A DNA stretch of 64,000 bases, taken from positions 101,948 through 165,947 of the forward strand of contig PLLP01000024.1 in assembly GCA_003141315.1 (NCBI GenBank), given 5' to 3'. Made by a program: the position numbers and the translations under genes. The first letter of the stretch is position 1; the number at the start of each line of letters is the position of its first letter. Under the pieces are notes generated by a model that saw only the letters and a program-made list of their open reading frames with translations, was not told where the DNA came from and made no database searches. This document shows positions 42,221 through 51,915 of this stretch, piece after piece. The stretch is from Phycisphaerales bacterium. Lineage in GTDB: Bacteria > Planctomycetota > Phycisphaerae > Sedimentisphaerales > Anaerobacaceae.

Positions 42221-44257
42221 ATGAAGGAACTAACAGCCTCTGCGATAATAGCAGTAGTCTTATTGGCTGCGCCCGTTTTCGCGACGTATTCCGGCGGCTC
42301 AGGAGAGCCTAACGACCCCTGGCAAATCTCCTGCCCAAACGACTTATTGTATCTTGGAAGTCATCCGGCTGATTACAATTCCTCTTTTATCCTAACAGCA
42401 GATATTAACCTTGCTGGCTACACCTTCACCACTGCCGTCATTGCTCCGGATATAGATAATTCGACCTGGGAGTTTGAAGGAACATCATTTAAGGGGAAAT
42501 TTGACGGCAACAACTTTGTGATACGAAATCTTACCATAGATACGAACGGTACATGCAAATACAATCTCGGGTTATTTGGACAAACTGATTCCGGCTGCGA
42601 AATAAAGAACCTCGGTATTGAACATGTTAATATCAAAGCAGGAAATTATTCTGGTAGTCTCGGCGGCCTGGTGGGATGTAATGGCAGCACTATCAGCAAC
42701 TGCTATGCGACGGCCACTGTCACCGGCGGAGATAATTCATGGTCACTCGGTGGGCTGGTGGGAGAGAATTATGGCGGCACTGTCAGCAACTGCTATTCGA
42801 CGGCCACTGTCACCGGCGGAGATAAATCAAGGTCACTCGGTGGGCTGGTGGGTAGGAATTCTTATGGCGGCACTGTCAACTGCTATTCGACGGCCACTGT
42901 CACCGGCGGAGATAAATCAAACGGACTCGGTGGGCTGGTGGGAAGTAATTATGTGGGCAAAACTATCAGCGGCTGCTATTCCACTGCGACGGTGATCGGC
43001 GGTGATGATTCGTCTTATCTCGGCGGACTGACTGGAGTTGGTGATTGTAGAAATTGCTTTGCAAAAGGTGCGGTCACAGGCGGGAATGATTCAAACTATA
43101 TAGGTGGGTTGGTCGGGCGTGGTAATTGTACCTACTGCTTTGCGACAGGTGCGGTCAACGGTGGGAATAGTTCACAGTATCTCGGTGGACTGGTGGGATA
43201 TGGTTCTAACAACCTCAGCAACTGCTATGCGACAGGTGCGGTCAACGGTGGGAATAGTTCACAGTGTCTCGGTGGACTGGTAGGATATGCAGGATATGGT
43301 TCTAACAACCTCAGCAACTGCTACGCCACAGGCTTCGTCAGCGGAACCGATAAGGTCGGCGGCCTAATCGGAAAAATTGGTTCTGGCAGCGTGACCAACT
43401 GTTACGCCACAGGTGCCGTCAATGGAACTGGAGATCGTATCGGCGGTTTCATAGGGGGTAATGGTAGCAGCGTGACTAACTGTTATGCCACCGGCTCCGT
43501 CAGCGGAAATTCTTATGTCGGCGGACTCATAGGGCATAATATTGGCCGCGTGACCAACTGTTTCGCTGCTGGTTCTGTCAGCGGATATGGTGAGGTCGGC
43601 GGCCTTGTGGGGGAGAATTTTAATGACAGCATGACCAACTGCTATGCCACCGGCTCCGTCAGTGGAACCGGGGATAGGGTCGGCGGACTCATAGGGGTGA
43701 ATTATAGCAACGTGACCAACTGCTATGCTAAAGGTGCTGTCAGTGGAACTAATTATGTCGGTGGACTTGTAGGGTATAATTCCGTCAGCATAGCCTATTC
43801 CTACGCTACTGGTTTCGTTACCGGAACCCAGACTTATGTCGGCGGACTCGTGGGGTATAACTACTACTTAGGTAGTGTTTTGGGCAGTTTCTGGGATATA
43901 GAAACTTCCAGCCAGAGCACAAGTTATGGTGGTACAGGGAAGACCGCAGCCGAAATGCAAACGCAAAGCACATTTACCGATGCAGGCTGGGATTTTATTG
44001 ATACCGACGGCGACCCAGCGGATTGGGTGATGCTAAGGCTTGGGAAAGGTTATCCACGGTTGGCATGGCAGCCAGTTATTGCAGGCGATATCGCCGGTTT
44101 GTATGGCGTCAATTTAGTTGATTATGCATCCTTTGCCAACGCATGGCTGTCAACGCCTGCCGATGCAAACTGGAATCCACTTTGTGACCTTTACCCTGAT
44201 AATATAATTGACGCCCTCGATTTGCAGATACTTGTTGAGCATTGGCTGGTAGATTGA
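42221..44257 (+). CDS. Secreted GLUG-repeat protein with dockerin-like C-terminus
   Basis: 678 residues from ATG 42221, 9 nt after GAGGAG (the in-frame ATG at 42212 touches that site). A signal peptide (about residues 1-21) is followed by a ~110-residue lead-in and about 15 GLUG repeats (residues ~145-560), each of the form GGLVG-x-N...NCYATG-x-V-x-G. Repeats 1-4 are almost identical at the DNA level, a sign of recent expansion. The last ~60 residues carry two degenerate dockerin-like loops (NLVDYASFANAWL, NIIDALDLQILVEHWL). GLUG proteins are surface or extracellular and sometimes adhesive. Function unknown. Confidence 0.85.
   Translation: MKELTASAIIAVVLLAAPVFATYSGGSGEPNDPWQISCPNDLLYLGSHPADYNSSFILTADINLAGYTFTTAVIAPDIDNSTWEFEGTSFKGKFDGNNFVIRNLTIDTNGTCKYNLGLFGQTDSGCEIKNLGIEHVNIKAGNYSGSLGGLVGCNGSTISNCYATATVTGGDNSWSLGGLVGENYGGTVSNCYSTATVTGGDKSRSLGGLVGRNSYGGTVNCYSTATVTGGDKSNGLGGLVGSNYVGKTISGCYSTATVIGGDDSSYLGGLTGVGDCRNCFAKGAVTGGNDSNYIGGLVGRGNCTYCFATGAVNGGNSSQYLGGLVGYGSNNLSNCYATGAVNGGNSSQCLGGLVGYAGYGSNNLSNCYATGFVSGTDKVGGLIGKIGSGSVTNCYATGAVNGTGDRIGGFIGGNGSSVTNCYATGSVSGNSYVGGLIGHNIGRVTNCFAAGSVSGYGEVGGLVGENFNDSMTNCYATGSVSGTGDRVGGLIGVNYSNVTNCYAKGAVSGTNYVGGLVGYNSVSIAYSYATGFVTGTQTYVGGLVGYNYYLGSVLGSFWDIETSSQSTSYGGTGKTAAEMQTQSTFTDAGWDFIDTDGDPADWVMLRLGKGYPRLAWQPVIAGDIAGLYGVNLVDYASFANAWLSTPADANWNPLCDLYPDNIIDALDLQILVEHWLVD
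42645..43010 (+). repeat. Recently expanded GLUG-encoding DNA repeats
   Basis: Four successive ~80-nt units share long identical blocks such as cactgtcaccggcggagata and ctcggtgggctggtggg. Confidence 0.8.
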
Positions 44258-44374
44258 TTGATAATTGATTATTGGTAATTGTAATTGGGGGGTTGATTTT
44301 TTTATTTGCGTTTTGGTGTCCTCGTGGTTTAAAATAAGTCTTGTCTAAATTATTGTTTTCAGGTATGGGTATAT

Positions 44375-44926
44375 ATGGCTGGAAAAAACAAAAAAATAGA
44401 TAGGTTCGACAAGCTCACTATAAAGAATTACATCCGCGATATACCCGATTGGCCTAAAAAAGGAATTATGTTCAGGGATATCACGCCGCTGCTTTCGGAT
44501 GCGAAGGCGTTTTCCAGAACAGTCAGCCGGATATGCAGAAGTTTTGCCGGCTGCAAAATCGATTATGTAGCAGCCGTCGAGGCGAGGGGCTTTATATTCG
44601 GCGCAGCGGTTGCGCTGAAACTCGGCACAGGTTTTATCCCCATTCGCAAAAAAGGCAAATTGCCGTTCAAGACAGAGCGGATTACTTACGGCCTTGAATA
44701 CGGCAAGGATACCATCGAGGTTCACCGTGATGCGGTTAAAAAAGGTTCGAAAGTCCTGATGGTGGACGACCTGCTCGCGACCGGCGGAACAATGGCTGCT
44801 GCCTGTAAACTAATCGAGAGAATCGGCGGAAAAATTGTCGGTATCGCTTTTCTGGTCGAATTAGGAGACCTCGCAGGCAGGTCAAAGCTCGGCAAATACA
44901 ATATCAAAACTATCATTTCCTTTTGA
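44375..44926 (+). CDS. apt: Adenine phosphoribosyltransferase
   Basis: 183 residues. Salvages adenine with PRPP to AMP. The family N-terminus IRDIPDWPKKGIMFRDITPLL, AVEARGFIFGAAVALKLGTGFIPIRKKGKLP and the PRPP site VLMVDDLLATGGTM are all present. It stands alone between the GLUG gene and the convergent prmC gene. Confidence 0.96.
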   Translation: MAGKNKKIDRFDKLTIKNYIRDIPDWPKKGIMFRDITPLLSDAKAFSRTVSRICRSFAGCKIDYVAAVEARGFIFGAAVALKLGTGFIPIRKKGKLPFKTERITYGLEYGKDTIEVHRDAVKKGSKVLMVDDLLATGGTMAAACKLIERIGGKIVGIAFLVELGDLAGRSKLGKYNIKTIISF

Positions 44927-44985
44927 GAAAATACGCAGGCGGGATTTTTTCTCAGGAATCTTAAAGGCAGCTAAATCACGGATTA

Positions 44986-45864
44986 CTATGGCTGCAATTT
45001 TTCTGCTATTACAACCCTGTCGTTGTTGTGGAAATCTTTTTCGATTTTGATTTCAGCAAAACAGCCCGTTTTTTCGAGCAAATCTTTTACCGCCTGCCCC
45101 TGGCTGTATCCGACTTCGAGCATCAGGGCGGCGCCGGGTTTTAAAAATTCATCGACTTTTTTCGCTATCCTGCGGTATATGTCCAGCCCGTCAATGCCGC
45201 CGCAAAGAGCCTCTTTTGGCTCGAAATCTTTCACGTTTTTATCGAGATTCTCTAATTCGCCTGCGCTTATGTAAGGGGGGTTGCAGATAATTAGGTCGAA
45301 ACCGGACTTGTCTATTTGCGGAATCAGCGGGTCGAATAAATCGCCGCATAAAAGTTTTATCCTGTGCTGCAGACCGTATTTCTCGACGTTTCTTTCGGCT
45401 GTTTTCAGTGCCGCATCCGATATGTCGGTTGCGATTATGTCGGCATCGGGAAAGTTTCTCGCGATTGCGACCGCGATGCTGCCGCAGCCTGTGCAGATAT
45501 CGCAGACTAATTGTTTTCCGCTTCGTTTCCTGAGAAAATCGATGCCCCGCTCGACGAGCAGCTCCGTTTCCGGCCGCGGAATAAGGCAATTGTTTGTTAT
45601 TTCAAGTTCGATTGAATAAAACTCCGTTTTGCCGATTAAGTACGCAACCGGCTCATTTCCAGATGCCCGTTTTACAAGCTCGTGCAGCCTGTCCAGTTTG
45701 TCCTTCGGGACAGGTTTGTCAAATTGAGTGTATAATTCAATACGCGACATCGACAGAACGGAAGCAATAATCAATTCCGCCGACAGTCGCGGCGAGTCAA
45801 TCTTTTTATCGATAAAATACTGCGTCGTCCACGTCAGAAGTTTCTGTATCGTCCAGTCCGGCAT
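44986..45864 (-). CDS. prmC: Peptide chain release factor N5-glutamine methyltransferase
   Basis: 292 residues. It methylates the GGQ glutamine of release factors 1 and 2. The N-terminal helical domain carries PVAYLIGKTEFY, the SAM site is VCDICTGCGSIAVAIA, and the catalytic NPPYIS motif sits near residue 195. It starts 3 nt after the flavin reductase-rubredoxin stop, so it is probably the last gene of the oxygen-defence operon, an unusual place for it. Confidence 0.94.
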   Translation of the reverse strand: MPDWTIQKLLTWTTQYFIDKKIDSPRLSAELIIASVLSMSRIELYTQFDKPVPKDKLDRLHELVKRASGNEPVAYLIGKTEFYSIELEITNNCLIPRPETELLVERGIDFLRKRSGKQLVCDICTGCGSIAVAIARNFPDADIIATDISDAALKTAERNVEKYGLQHRIKLLCGDLFDPLIPQIDKSGFDLIICNPPYISAGELENLDKNVKDFEPKEALCGGIDGLDIYRRIAKKVDEFLKPGAALMLEVGYSQGQAVKDLLEKTGCFAEIKIEKDFHNNDRVVIAEKLQP

Positions 45865-45867
45865 TTT

Positions 45868-46587
45868 TTAGTCTAACGGCTCGAATTCGTCTTTGCCCGC
45901 TCCGCAATCAGGACAAGTCCAGTCCTCGGGAAGCTTTTCAAAACTTGTTCCCGGCTCGATACCGTTTGACGGGTCCCCGATTGCGGGGTCGTAAATGTAG
46001 CCGCAGAGAAGGCATTTGTATTTTTTCATACTGGTTTCTTCCTTTGTTTTGGTTTGTTCTGTTTCCTTGTGATAAGTGGCGGCAGTCCTCGGTGTCCTGC
46101 CGCACTTGACGCAGCGATAATAGTCGTAATTAAGCGGAGGTTTGGATCCATCGAGCGTCTCGCAGGCGGTAACTTTTGCGATAAACAGCGTATGTGAAAT
46201 TACGTCGATGGTTTGCAAAACCTCTGCTTCGATAAAGGCGATTGTGTTATCGAGGATTATCGGGCAGCCGCTTTGTCCTGTTTTGTATTTTACGCCCTCG
46301 AATTTATTAAAATCTCTGCCCGTCCTAAACCCGAATCTGCCGATAAACGGCATCGGTGCATCTTCTGCAAGTATTGATACCGTAAATACTTTGCTTGCCG
46401 AGATATATTCCCACGTCAGGTTTTGCCTGTTGACGCTGATTACAATCACCGGCGGTTCGGGAGTAATCTGAAAAACGGTGTTGACGATACAGCCGTTGAT
46501 ATTGCCGTCCTTTTTCGAGCTAACAATGCACATCCCGTAGCTTAATTGGAAGAGCGTATCGAAATCTATCATTATTTTTGCTTCCAT
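45868..46587 (-). CDS. Flavin reductase-rubredoxin fusion (high-molecular-weight rubredoxin, Hrb-like)
   Basis: 239 residues. Residues ~5-160 are an FMN-binding flavin reductase domain ([20 protein letters not shown]). A linker follows, then a rubredoxin domain (about 187-239) with CLLCGYIY and WTCPDCGA holding one iron. In acetogens and related anaerobes this type takes electrons from NAD(P)H and gives them to FprA, whose gene lies two genes upstream in the operon. The start is ATG 46587 or the ATG five codons on, which has GGAAG before it. Confidence 0.9.
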   Translation of the reverse strand: MEAKIMIDFDTLFQLSYGMCIVSSKKDGNINGCIVNTVFQITPEPPVIVISVNRQNLTWEYISASKVFTVSILAEDAPMPFIGRFGFRTGRDFNKFEGVKYKTGQSGCPIILDNTIAFIEAEVLQTIDVISHTLFIAKVTACETLDGSKPPLNYDYYRCVKCGRTPRTAATYHKETEQTKTKEETSMKKYKCLLCGYIYDPAIGDPSNGIEPGTSFEKLPEDWTCPDCGAGKDEFEPLD

Positions 46588-46678
46588 GCCGGCGAGGTTG
46601 CCGATATTTTTTTGTATTGTTTTAAATGTTGATATAAGGCAAAAATATGCCCTCTTTCCTCAAAGGTTATGCTCATAT

Positions 46679-47053
46679 CTATCCCTTCCATAAGCCGTGT
46701 AGGTTGCAGTGCTCGCGTGCGATAATCTTTTCAGCCTTTATGCAGAATACCGCCTCCGGCGCAGCTGCCGGCTTCAGGAACTGGCGATAGAGTTTGCCGT
46801 CCGCAATTATCTCAATCCATTCGATATAGTGCTTGTCTTCCATCGGGTGCGGGACTGAACCGACCTTGACTTTTACGCCGTCAGCCGTTCTTTCAATTAC
46901 CGGCACATGTTTTTCTCTGCCCTGGTCGGCGGTCTTCTCTGTAAGTTTTTCCATCGGTTTGCCGCAGCATACCAACTCTCCCTTGTTGCCGTCCAGCACC
47001 TCGACGATATTGCCGCATATCAGGCATTTATAGATTTCGAGTCTTTCTGCCAT
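46679..47053 (-). CDS. dfx: Desulfoferrodoxin-type superoxide reductase
   Basis: 124 residues. The N-terminal desulforedoxin domain has Cys in CLICG and VCCGKP (centre I). The catalytic centre II is marked by [20 protein letters not shown] and EHCNLHGLW (four His, one Cys, plus the Glu-Lys pair). It reduces superoxide to peroxide without making oxygen, as strict anaerobes do. It sits between fprA (27 nt upstream) and the hrb-like gene (91 nt downstream). Confidence 0.95.
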   Translation of the reverse strand: MAERLEIYKCLICGNIVEVLDGNKGELVCCGKPMEKLTEKTADQGREKHVPVIERTADGVKVKVGSVPHPMEDKHYIEWIEIIADGKLYRQFLKPAAAPEAVFCIKAEKIIAREHCNLHGLWKG

Positions 47054-47080
47054 AAATCTGCTCTCCTTTCGGAAAATTTT

Positions 47081-48262
47081 CTAACCTGTAATCTTCAGCT
47101 CTTTATGTTTTGCCAGAATTTTATCGGCCAGCTCCTCGATAGCGGTAAAATCCTTGTCCTTCGGGTATCCCTTTGCGATTACCGGCTCAAGAATTTCAAC
47201 CTTCAGGTTCGGCAACAATCCTGTCAACTGCTCGACCATTTTCCCGCCCCAGCTGTATGAGCCGATGATTGATGCGAATCTCGTTTTTGGCCGAAGCGCA
47301 TTTGCCAGTATCGCCGCATAAGCCGCCAGCGGGTGTGCTCCGGCGAGCACCGTTGGCGAGCCTAAAACGATTGTCGCCGCATCGACCATCGAGATAGCCA
47401 GTTTCCCGACGTCGCCTGTCACCAAATCGAACTGTTTTACGCTGATGCCTCTTTCTATAAGGCAATCGACGAAATGCTCTGTCATTTTCGCCGTGCTTTT
47501 GTGCATCGAAACATAAGCGATAACAACTTCGTTTTTGACGTTATCGCTTATCCAGTCCTTATATGCGTCGATTATGAATTTCGGCTTGTTATAGACCTGC
47601 CCGTGGCTCGGGGCGATAATCTCGATATTATAATTCGACAATTTTTCGATATTCTTTTTTATATTGCTCCGGAAGGGCATCATAATCTCGGCGTAATATC
47701 TTTTGGCCGCTTCATAAACCACCACTTCGTCATCGACAAACAGGTTTCCTGTCGCCAGGTGCGAGCCGAAAAAATCGCAGGAAAAAAATATCCTGTCCTC
47801 CTTAAGGTATGTTCCGAACGTTTCCGGCCAGTGCACCCACGGGATATAGACGAACTTCAGATTTTTATCGCCGAGCGACAGCTCTTCTCCGTCATCCACG
47901 GTGATGAATTTTTCCGTCTCGAGGCACAATAAATCCATCAGCATTTCTTTGCACTTCGGGTTTGTCACGACCTTTGCTTCCGGGAATATCGTGAGAATTT
48001 CAGGGATTGACCCGGAATGGTCCTGCTCCGCGTGGTGCGAGATTACGTAATCGATTTTTTCAACGCCTGCCTTTACGATGTTATCTATCAGCACTTCTGT
48101 TTTTGCCGGGTCAACCGTATCGAGAAGGGCGGTCTTTTCGCTGCCCTTTATCAGGTATGCGTTGTAGCTTGTCCCGTCCGGCAGGGGGATGATTTCGTCA
48201 AAGAGCCGCCTGTCAAAATCAAGCGCCCCGACTTCGTATATTCCGGGTTTTAATTCTCTCAT
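47081..48262 (-). CDS. fprA: FprA-family diiron flavoprotein (rubredoxin:oxygen/NO oxidoreductase)
   Basis: 393 residues. The N-terminal metallo-beta-lactamase-like domain binds two irons (HHAEQDHSGS, VHWPETFGTYL, SCDFFGSH, APSHGQVY). A flavodoxin domain follows (from ~residue 255, VIAYVSMHKSTAKMTEH and GSYSWGG). It reduces oxygen to water or NO to N2O with electrons from rubredoxin. Its start overlaps the tpx stop by four bases. Confidence 0.94.
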   Translation of the reverse strand: MRELKPGIYEVGALDFDRRLFDEIIPLPDGTSYNAYLIKGSEKTALLDTVDPAKTEVLIDNIVKAGVEKIDYVISHHAEQDHSGSIPEILTIFPEAKVVTNPKCKEMLMDLLCLETEKFITVDDGEELSLGDKNLKFVYIPWVHWPETFGTYLKEDRIFFSCDFFGSHLATGNLFVDDEVVVYEAAKRYYAEIMMPFRSNIKKNIEKLSNYNIEIIAPSHGQVYNKPKFIIDAYKDWISDNVKNEVVIAYVSMHKSTAKMTEHFVDCLIERGISVKQFDLVTGDVGKLAISMVDAATIVLGSPTVLAGAHPLAAYAAILANALRPKTRFASIIGSYSWGGKMVEQLTGLLPNLKVEILEPVIAKGYPKDKDFTAIEELADKILAKHKELKITG

Positions 48263-48783
48263 TTTACAAGTCCCTTTACTGCATTTATTACCGCCTCGTA
48301 ATCAGGTTCGCTCGATAGTTCCGGCACAACTTGTTTATACCGGACGACGCCTGTCGCATCTATCACAAAAACCGCACGAGCCAGAATCCGCAGGTCCTTA
48401 ATCAGCACGCCGTAAGCGGTGCCGAACGATGCCTCGCGATGGTCTGAAAGCGTCTGAACATTTTTTATTCCCGCTGCCCCGCACCAGCGTTTTTGTGCGA
48501 AAGGCAGGTCCATACTTATCGTAAGCACTTTTACTTTGTCGCCAAGCCCTGCAGCCTTTTCGTTGAATTTGCGGGTCTCGATGTCGCAAACAGGCGTATC
48601 GAGCGACGGCACCGAACTCAAAACGACAATCTTACCTTTAAATGAAGAAAGCTTTACAGGTTTGAGGTCATTATCGACTGCCTCAAAATCCGGCCCGGCT
48701 TTTCCGACCTTGACTTCATCGCCGAACAGTGTTATCGGCTTTCCCTTTAGTGTCACCAGCCCTTTGAATTCCTGCATTGTCAA
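48259..48783 (-). CDS. tpx: Thiol peroxidase Tpx (atypical 2-Cys peroxiredoxin)
   Basis: 174 residues. The peroxidatic Cys lies in SLDTPVCDIETRKF and the resolving Cys in KRWCGAAG, the pattern of Tpx. It reduces alkyl and hydrogen peroxides with thioredoxin. It lies 23 nt after the rubrerythrin stop and is translationally coupled to fprA. Confidence 0.95.
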   Translation of the reverse strand: MTMQEFKGLVTLKGKPITLFGDEVKVGKAGPDFEAVDNDLKPVKLSSFKGKIVVLSSVPSLDTPVCDIETRKFNEKAAGLGDKVKVLTISMDLPFAQKRWCGAAGIKNVQTLSDHREASFGTAYGVLIKDLRILARAVFVIDATGVVRYKQVVPELSSEPDYEAVINAVKGLVK

Positions 48784-48806
48784 AACCCTTCAATGAAATT
48801 TTTTAC

Positions 48807-49379
48807 TTAATAATTTATTTTTTCCAATTCGTAATAATTCTTCGGATGTCCGCAGGCAGGGCAGGACTCCGGCGCTTCCTCGCCTTCATAGACGTAGCCG
48901 CAATTCCTGCAGACCCATTTAACCTTGTGTTCGCGTTTGAAGACCTTGCCTTTCGCAATATTTTTTGCCAGCTCGCGGTATCTTTCTTCGTGCCGTCTTT
49001 CCGCAATCGCTATATTTCTGAATACCTTTGCTATTTCAGCGAAGCCCTCCTTGTCGGCTGTATCCGCAAATTCAGGATACATCTTTGTGTTTTCGTAATG
49101 CTCACCTTCAGCAGCGGCCTGAAGATTATCGAAGGTATTACCGATAACTCCTGCCGGGAATGACGCCCGTATCTCTGCCTCTCCGCCCTCGAAAAACTTA
49201 AATTCCCTCTTGGCGTGTTCTTTCTCCTGGTTGGCGGTCTCGTCAAAAATCGCCGCTATCTGCTCGTAGCCTTCCTTTTTGGCCTGGCTGGCAAAATATG
49301 TGTATCTGTTCCTCGCCTGCGATTCGCCCGCGAATGCCGTCATCAGATTTTTTTCCGTTTGGCTTCCCTTGAGCTTCAT
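48807..49379 (-). CDS. rbr: Rubrerythrin
   Basis: 190 residues from ATG 49379, with GGAG and a 7-nt spacer (a TTG two codons earlier is less likely). The ferritin-like diiron domain (Glu in FAGESQARNRY and NQEKEHAKREF, then EGEHYENTKMY and AIAERRHEERY) is followed by a rubredoxin-like zinc/iron ribbon (CRNCGYVYEG, CPACGHP). It reduces hydrogen peroxide using rubredoxin and leads the oxygen-defence operon. Confidence 0.96.
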   Translation of the reverse strand: MKLKGSQTEKNLMTAFAGESQARNRYTYFASQAKKEGYEQIAAIFDETANQEKEHAKREFKFFEGGEAEIRASFPAGVIGNTFDNLQAAAEGEHYENTKMYPEFADTADKEGFAEIAKVFRNIAIAERRHEERYRELAKNIAKGKVFKREHKVKWVCRNCGYVYEGEEAPESCPACGHPKNYYELEKINY

Positions 49380-49761
49380 TGACAATCTCCATTGTGTTTA
49401 TTCATAAATTCTTTTGTTCAAATGCATTAGGCAACCGTATTTTCGATTGGCCTGCACAAAAAGTCAATAAGTCTTTTCTTAATTTATACTTCTAAAATCC
49501 TTATATCGAACGCCTCGCTATGCGTAAATACTCCATCCCCAATATAAGGTTGTTATTCGAAAACGACCTCCGCTTCCTCCGGCAATTTTAAACCGCAAAG
49601 CCCGCAGAGTCCGCCGAGAAAAAACAATCTTTTATTTCGGTGAAATCTGTGGTTACAAAATACAAATATCTGCTGTGAAACGGCAAGCTAAATATTTTTA
49701 AAATCTCTGCGTCCTTGGCGAGCTTTGCGGTGAGATTTGTCTTTGGTCTTGAGTCTGGTGT
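49380..49761. other. Intergenic stretch between lpxI and rubrerythrin
   Basis: No gene. It must hold the rubrerythrin promoter, but no clear one was seen. It contains two facing copies of an 'accgcaaagc-cgc-agag' element (about 49591-49620 and, inverted, 49705-49733), part of the family of short intergenic repeats noted elsewhere in the window. Confidence 0.5.
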
Positions 49762-50604
49762 CTATTGTCTGCCGACGATGGCGATGCCGAGTTTGTCGGC
49801 AAGGGCTAAAGTTTCGGGTTTGTCGATGATTATTACCTTGCCGGCCTCGACGACAAGGCACCGGCAGCCGTTTTCGGATAAGGCTTTTATCGTATCTGTG
49901 CCGACGCACGGCACATCAAATCGCATATCCTGATTTCGCTTCGCCACCTTCACGAGCGTCCAGTTGCCTCTTTTGCAAAGCGTACCCGCCCGCTTAATCA
50001 TCTCTGCTGTCCCCTCAATCGCCTCAATCGCAATCACGTCTCTTTCCTTTACCGCAACCGCCTGGCCAATATCCAATTCCGCTACCTTTTTCGCAATCTG
50101 CCAGCCGAACTCACAATCATCCTCAACGCCTTTGTCCGGCCTGTTGTTTGTCATCGGCCCCGAACTTGCCAGATGCTCTTTGCAGTATTTTGTGGAATCT
50201 TCGAGTATTATTCCTCCTTTTTCCAATTCATTTGCAAGGGCTGTAAGAAGTGTCTGGTTTTGTTTATTGTTTTTTCGCAGCGTCCAGTACCAGATTTTCA
50301 GTGCGTACCAATCCGGCAGGTACCGCAGTATCCGCCAGGGCGTAAATATTTGCGACTTGGCAACGCGCCCGACCATCACGGCATTTGTCACGCCGTTGCT
50401 TTTTAATTTCCGAATCCAGCTTCCCGGCCTTGCAATCGCCACCGTATAAAACTTATCGACGCAATCGGCCAGTGCCGGCTCGGCGTTGTCGGCGAGACTA
50501 ACGCAGATGACTTGCAGGCCGGCTTTGTGTGCGCCGTTGGCGATGATAAAAGGCAATCTTCCCTGACCCGCAATCAAACCAACCACGTTTTGTTCATTTG
50601 CCAT
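49762..50604 (-). CDS. lpxI: UDP-2,3-diacylglucosamine pyrophosphatase LpxI
   Basis: 280 residues (DUF1009). It hydrolyses UDP-2,3-diacylglucosamine to lipid X, replacing LpxH. Features: VGLIAGQGRLPFIIANGA at the N-terminus, NAVMVGRVAKSQIF, and the C-terminal RFDVPCVGTDTIKAL and CLVVEAGKVIIID. It lies 24 nt after lpxD, so both are in one lipid A operon. Confidence 0.95.
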   Translation of the reverse strand: MANEQNVVGLIAGQGRLPFIIANGAHKAGLQVICVSLADNAEPALADCVDKFYTVAIARPGSWIRKLKSNGVTNAVMVGRVAKSQIFTPWRILRYLPDWYALKIWYWTLRKNNKQNQTLLTALANELEKGGIILEDSTKYCKEHLASSGPMTNNRPDKGVEDDCEFGWQIAKKVAELDIGQAVAVKERDVIAIEAIEGTAEMIKRAGTLCKRGNWTLVKVAKRNQDMRFDVPCVGTDTIKALSENGCRCLVVEAGKVIIIDKPETLALADKLGIAIVGRQ

Positions 50605-50628
50605 ATTTATAGGCCCGCGGCTTATTCT

Positions 50629-51687
50629 TTATTTGGTTTTATCTTTCGCTTCTTCGAGCGATTTCTGCAGGCTTTCAACTTCTTTTTCGAGCCTGCGAAT
50701 TGTCTTTCGCATATCGGGCAGGTATTTGTGCATACTGTAGGCCCTTCTTGCGATGTTGGCGTCAATCGCGGGCGCGCCGAGAACTATCTTGCCGTCGCTT
50801 ATATTGTTTATAACGCCCGATTGCGCACCAATCATAACCCCGTTGCCTATGTTTATATGTCCGATTATTCCCACCTGGCCTCCGACAATACAGTGATGGC
50901 CGAGCGTCGTCGAGCCGGAAATTCCCACCTGTGCCACGAGAAGACAATGCTGCCCGACCCTTGTGCCATGACCGATTGCTATAAGGTCGCCAAGTTTGCT
51001 CCCTTTTTCAATTACTGTGTCGCCGAGTGTTCCTCTCTCTATCCCGCAGCACGCACCAATCTCAACGTCGTCCTCCAAAATCGCGATTCCAATCTGCGGT
51101 ATCTTATGATGCTCTCCTTTGTGACTTGCAAAGCCGAACCCGTCTTCGCCGACGGCAGCATTCGAGTGTATGATAACCCTGTTTCCGATTTTGCATCCGT
51201 TGTATATGCTCACGTTCGGGTAGATGATGCAGTCATTTCCGATTTCGACACCTTCTCCGACATAAACCCCGGGATAAATAGTGCACCGGTCTCCTACTTT
51301 TGCATCGTCGGCTACGGTCGCGAAATTATGAATATCGCAGTCAACGCCGATTTTTGCGGTGTCTGCGATAAAGGCCAATTTGCTGACCCCTATCTTCTTA
51401 TGCCTGCGATGCCCGTGAAGCAGAACCATAATCTGCATAAAAGCATAGTAGGGGTCGTCTGCCACCAACAGAGGCACTTTAGCCTCGGCTGTCACGTCTT
51501 TGCCTGCGATTACCGCGCTTGCCTTGGTTGTTTCGAGCTGCTTTTCGTACCTTACATTTGCAAGAAAACTGATTTCGCCTTCGCTTGCCTTGCTTAATGT
51601 CGCTGCCGACCTTATTTTTATATTCGGGTCGCCGCGAACCGAACCGCCTACGAATTGTGCGAGTTCGCCGAGAGTCCTGGTTTCCAT
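50629..51687 (-). CDS. lpxD: UDP-3-O-acylglucosamine N-acyltransferase LpxD
   Basis: 352 residues. An N-terminal uridine-binding domain (residues ~1-100) precedes a left-handed beta-helix of hexapeptide repeats (~105-300, for example ICGIERGTLGDTVIEKG-type turns with the catalytic His in IGHGTRVGQHC). The C-terminal helix is ~50 residues (RRLEKEVESLQKSLEEAK). It adds the second acyl chain, N-linked, in lipid A synthesis. Confidence 0.95.
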   Translation of the reverse strand: METRTLGELAQFVGGSVRGDPNIKIRSAATLSKASEGEISFLANVRYEKQLETTKASAVIAGKDVTAEAKVPLLVADDPYYAFMQIMVLLHGHRRHKKIGVSKLAFIADTAKIGVDCDIHNFATVADDAKVGDRCTIYPGVYVGEGVEIGNDCIIYPNVSIYNGCKIGNRVIIHSNAAVGEDGFGFASHKGEHHKIPQIGIAILEDDVEIGACCGIERGTLGDTVIEKGSKLGDLIAIGHGTRVGQHCLLVAQVGISGSTTLGHHCIVGGQVGIIGHINIGNGVMIGAQSGVINNISDGKIVLGAPAIDANIARRAYSMHKYLPDMRKTIRRLEKEVESLQKSLEEAKDKTK

Positions 51688-51915
51688 AAATTACCCTTAT
51701 AGAACTTTGAGATATTCACTCCGTTATCCTGATGAATCGGAACCGGCAAAATCGGGATAACAGGGTTCCACTCAATAGCGAAAGATTATACCAGAACATT
51801 CCATCCGGTCAATCTTTACAGGAAAATCCGCCGCAGGCGGACTGCGGATAGAAAATACATCAGCCCCCCGCAAAATCCTGCCCGGGGCTGGTTGGGAAAC
51901 CGAAAATGGAAATTT

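Noticed and set aside
42645-43010. Repeats as a CRISPR array
   Set aside because: The units are coding GLUG repeats with variable lengths and no spacer structure.
44924-44954. tgagaaaa...ttttctca as a bidirectional terminator between apt and prmC
   Set aside because: The stem is almost all A-T and overlaps the apt stop; too weak to call.
49380-49500. PerR-like operator before rubrerythrin
   Set aside because: An AT-rich partial match (ttagaagtataaat) was seen, but too many positions differ from the consensus.
50512-51597. 361-codon open frame opposite lpxD/lpxI
   Set aside because: Antisense shadow; LpxD hexapeptide repeats on the minus strand explain its openness.
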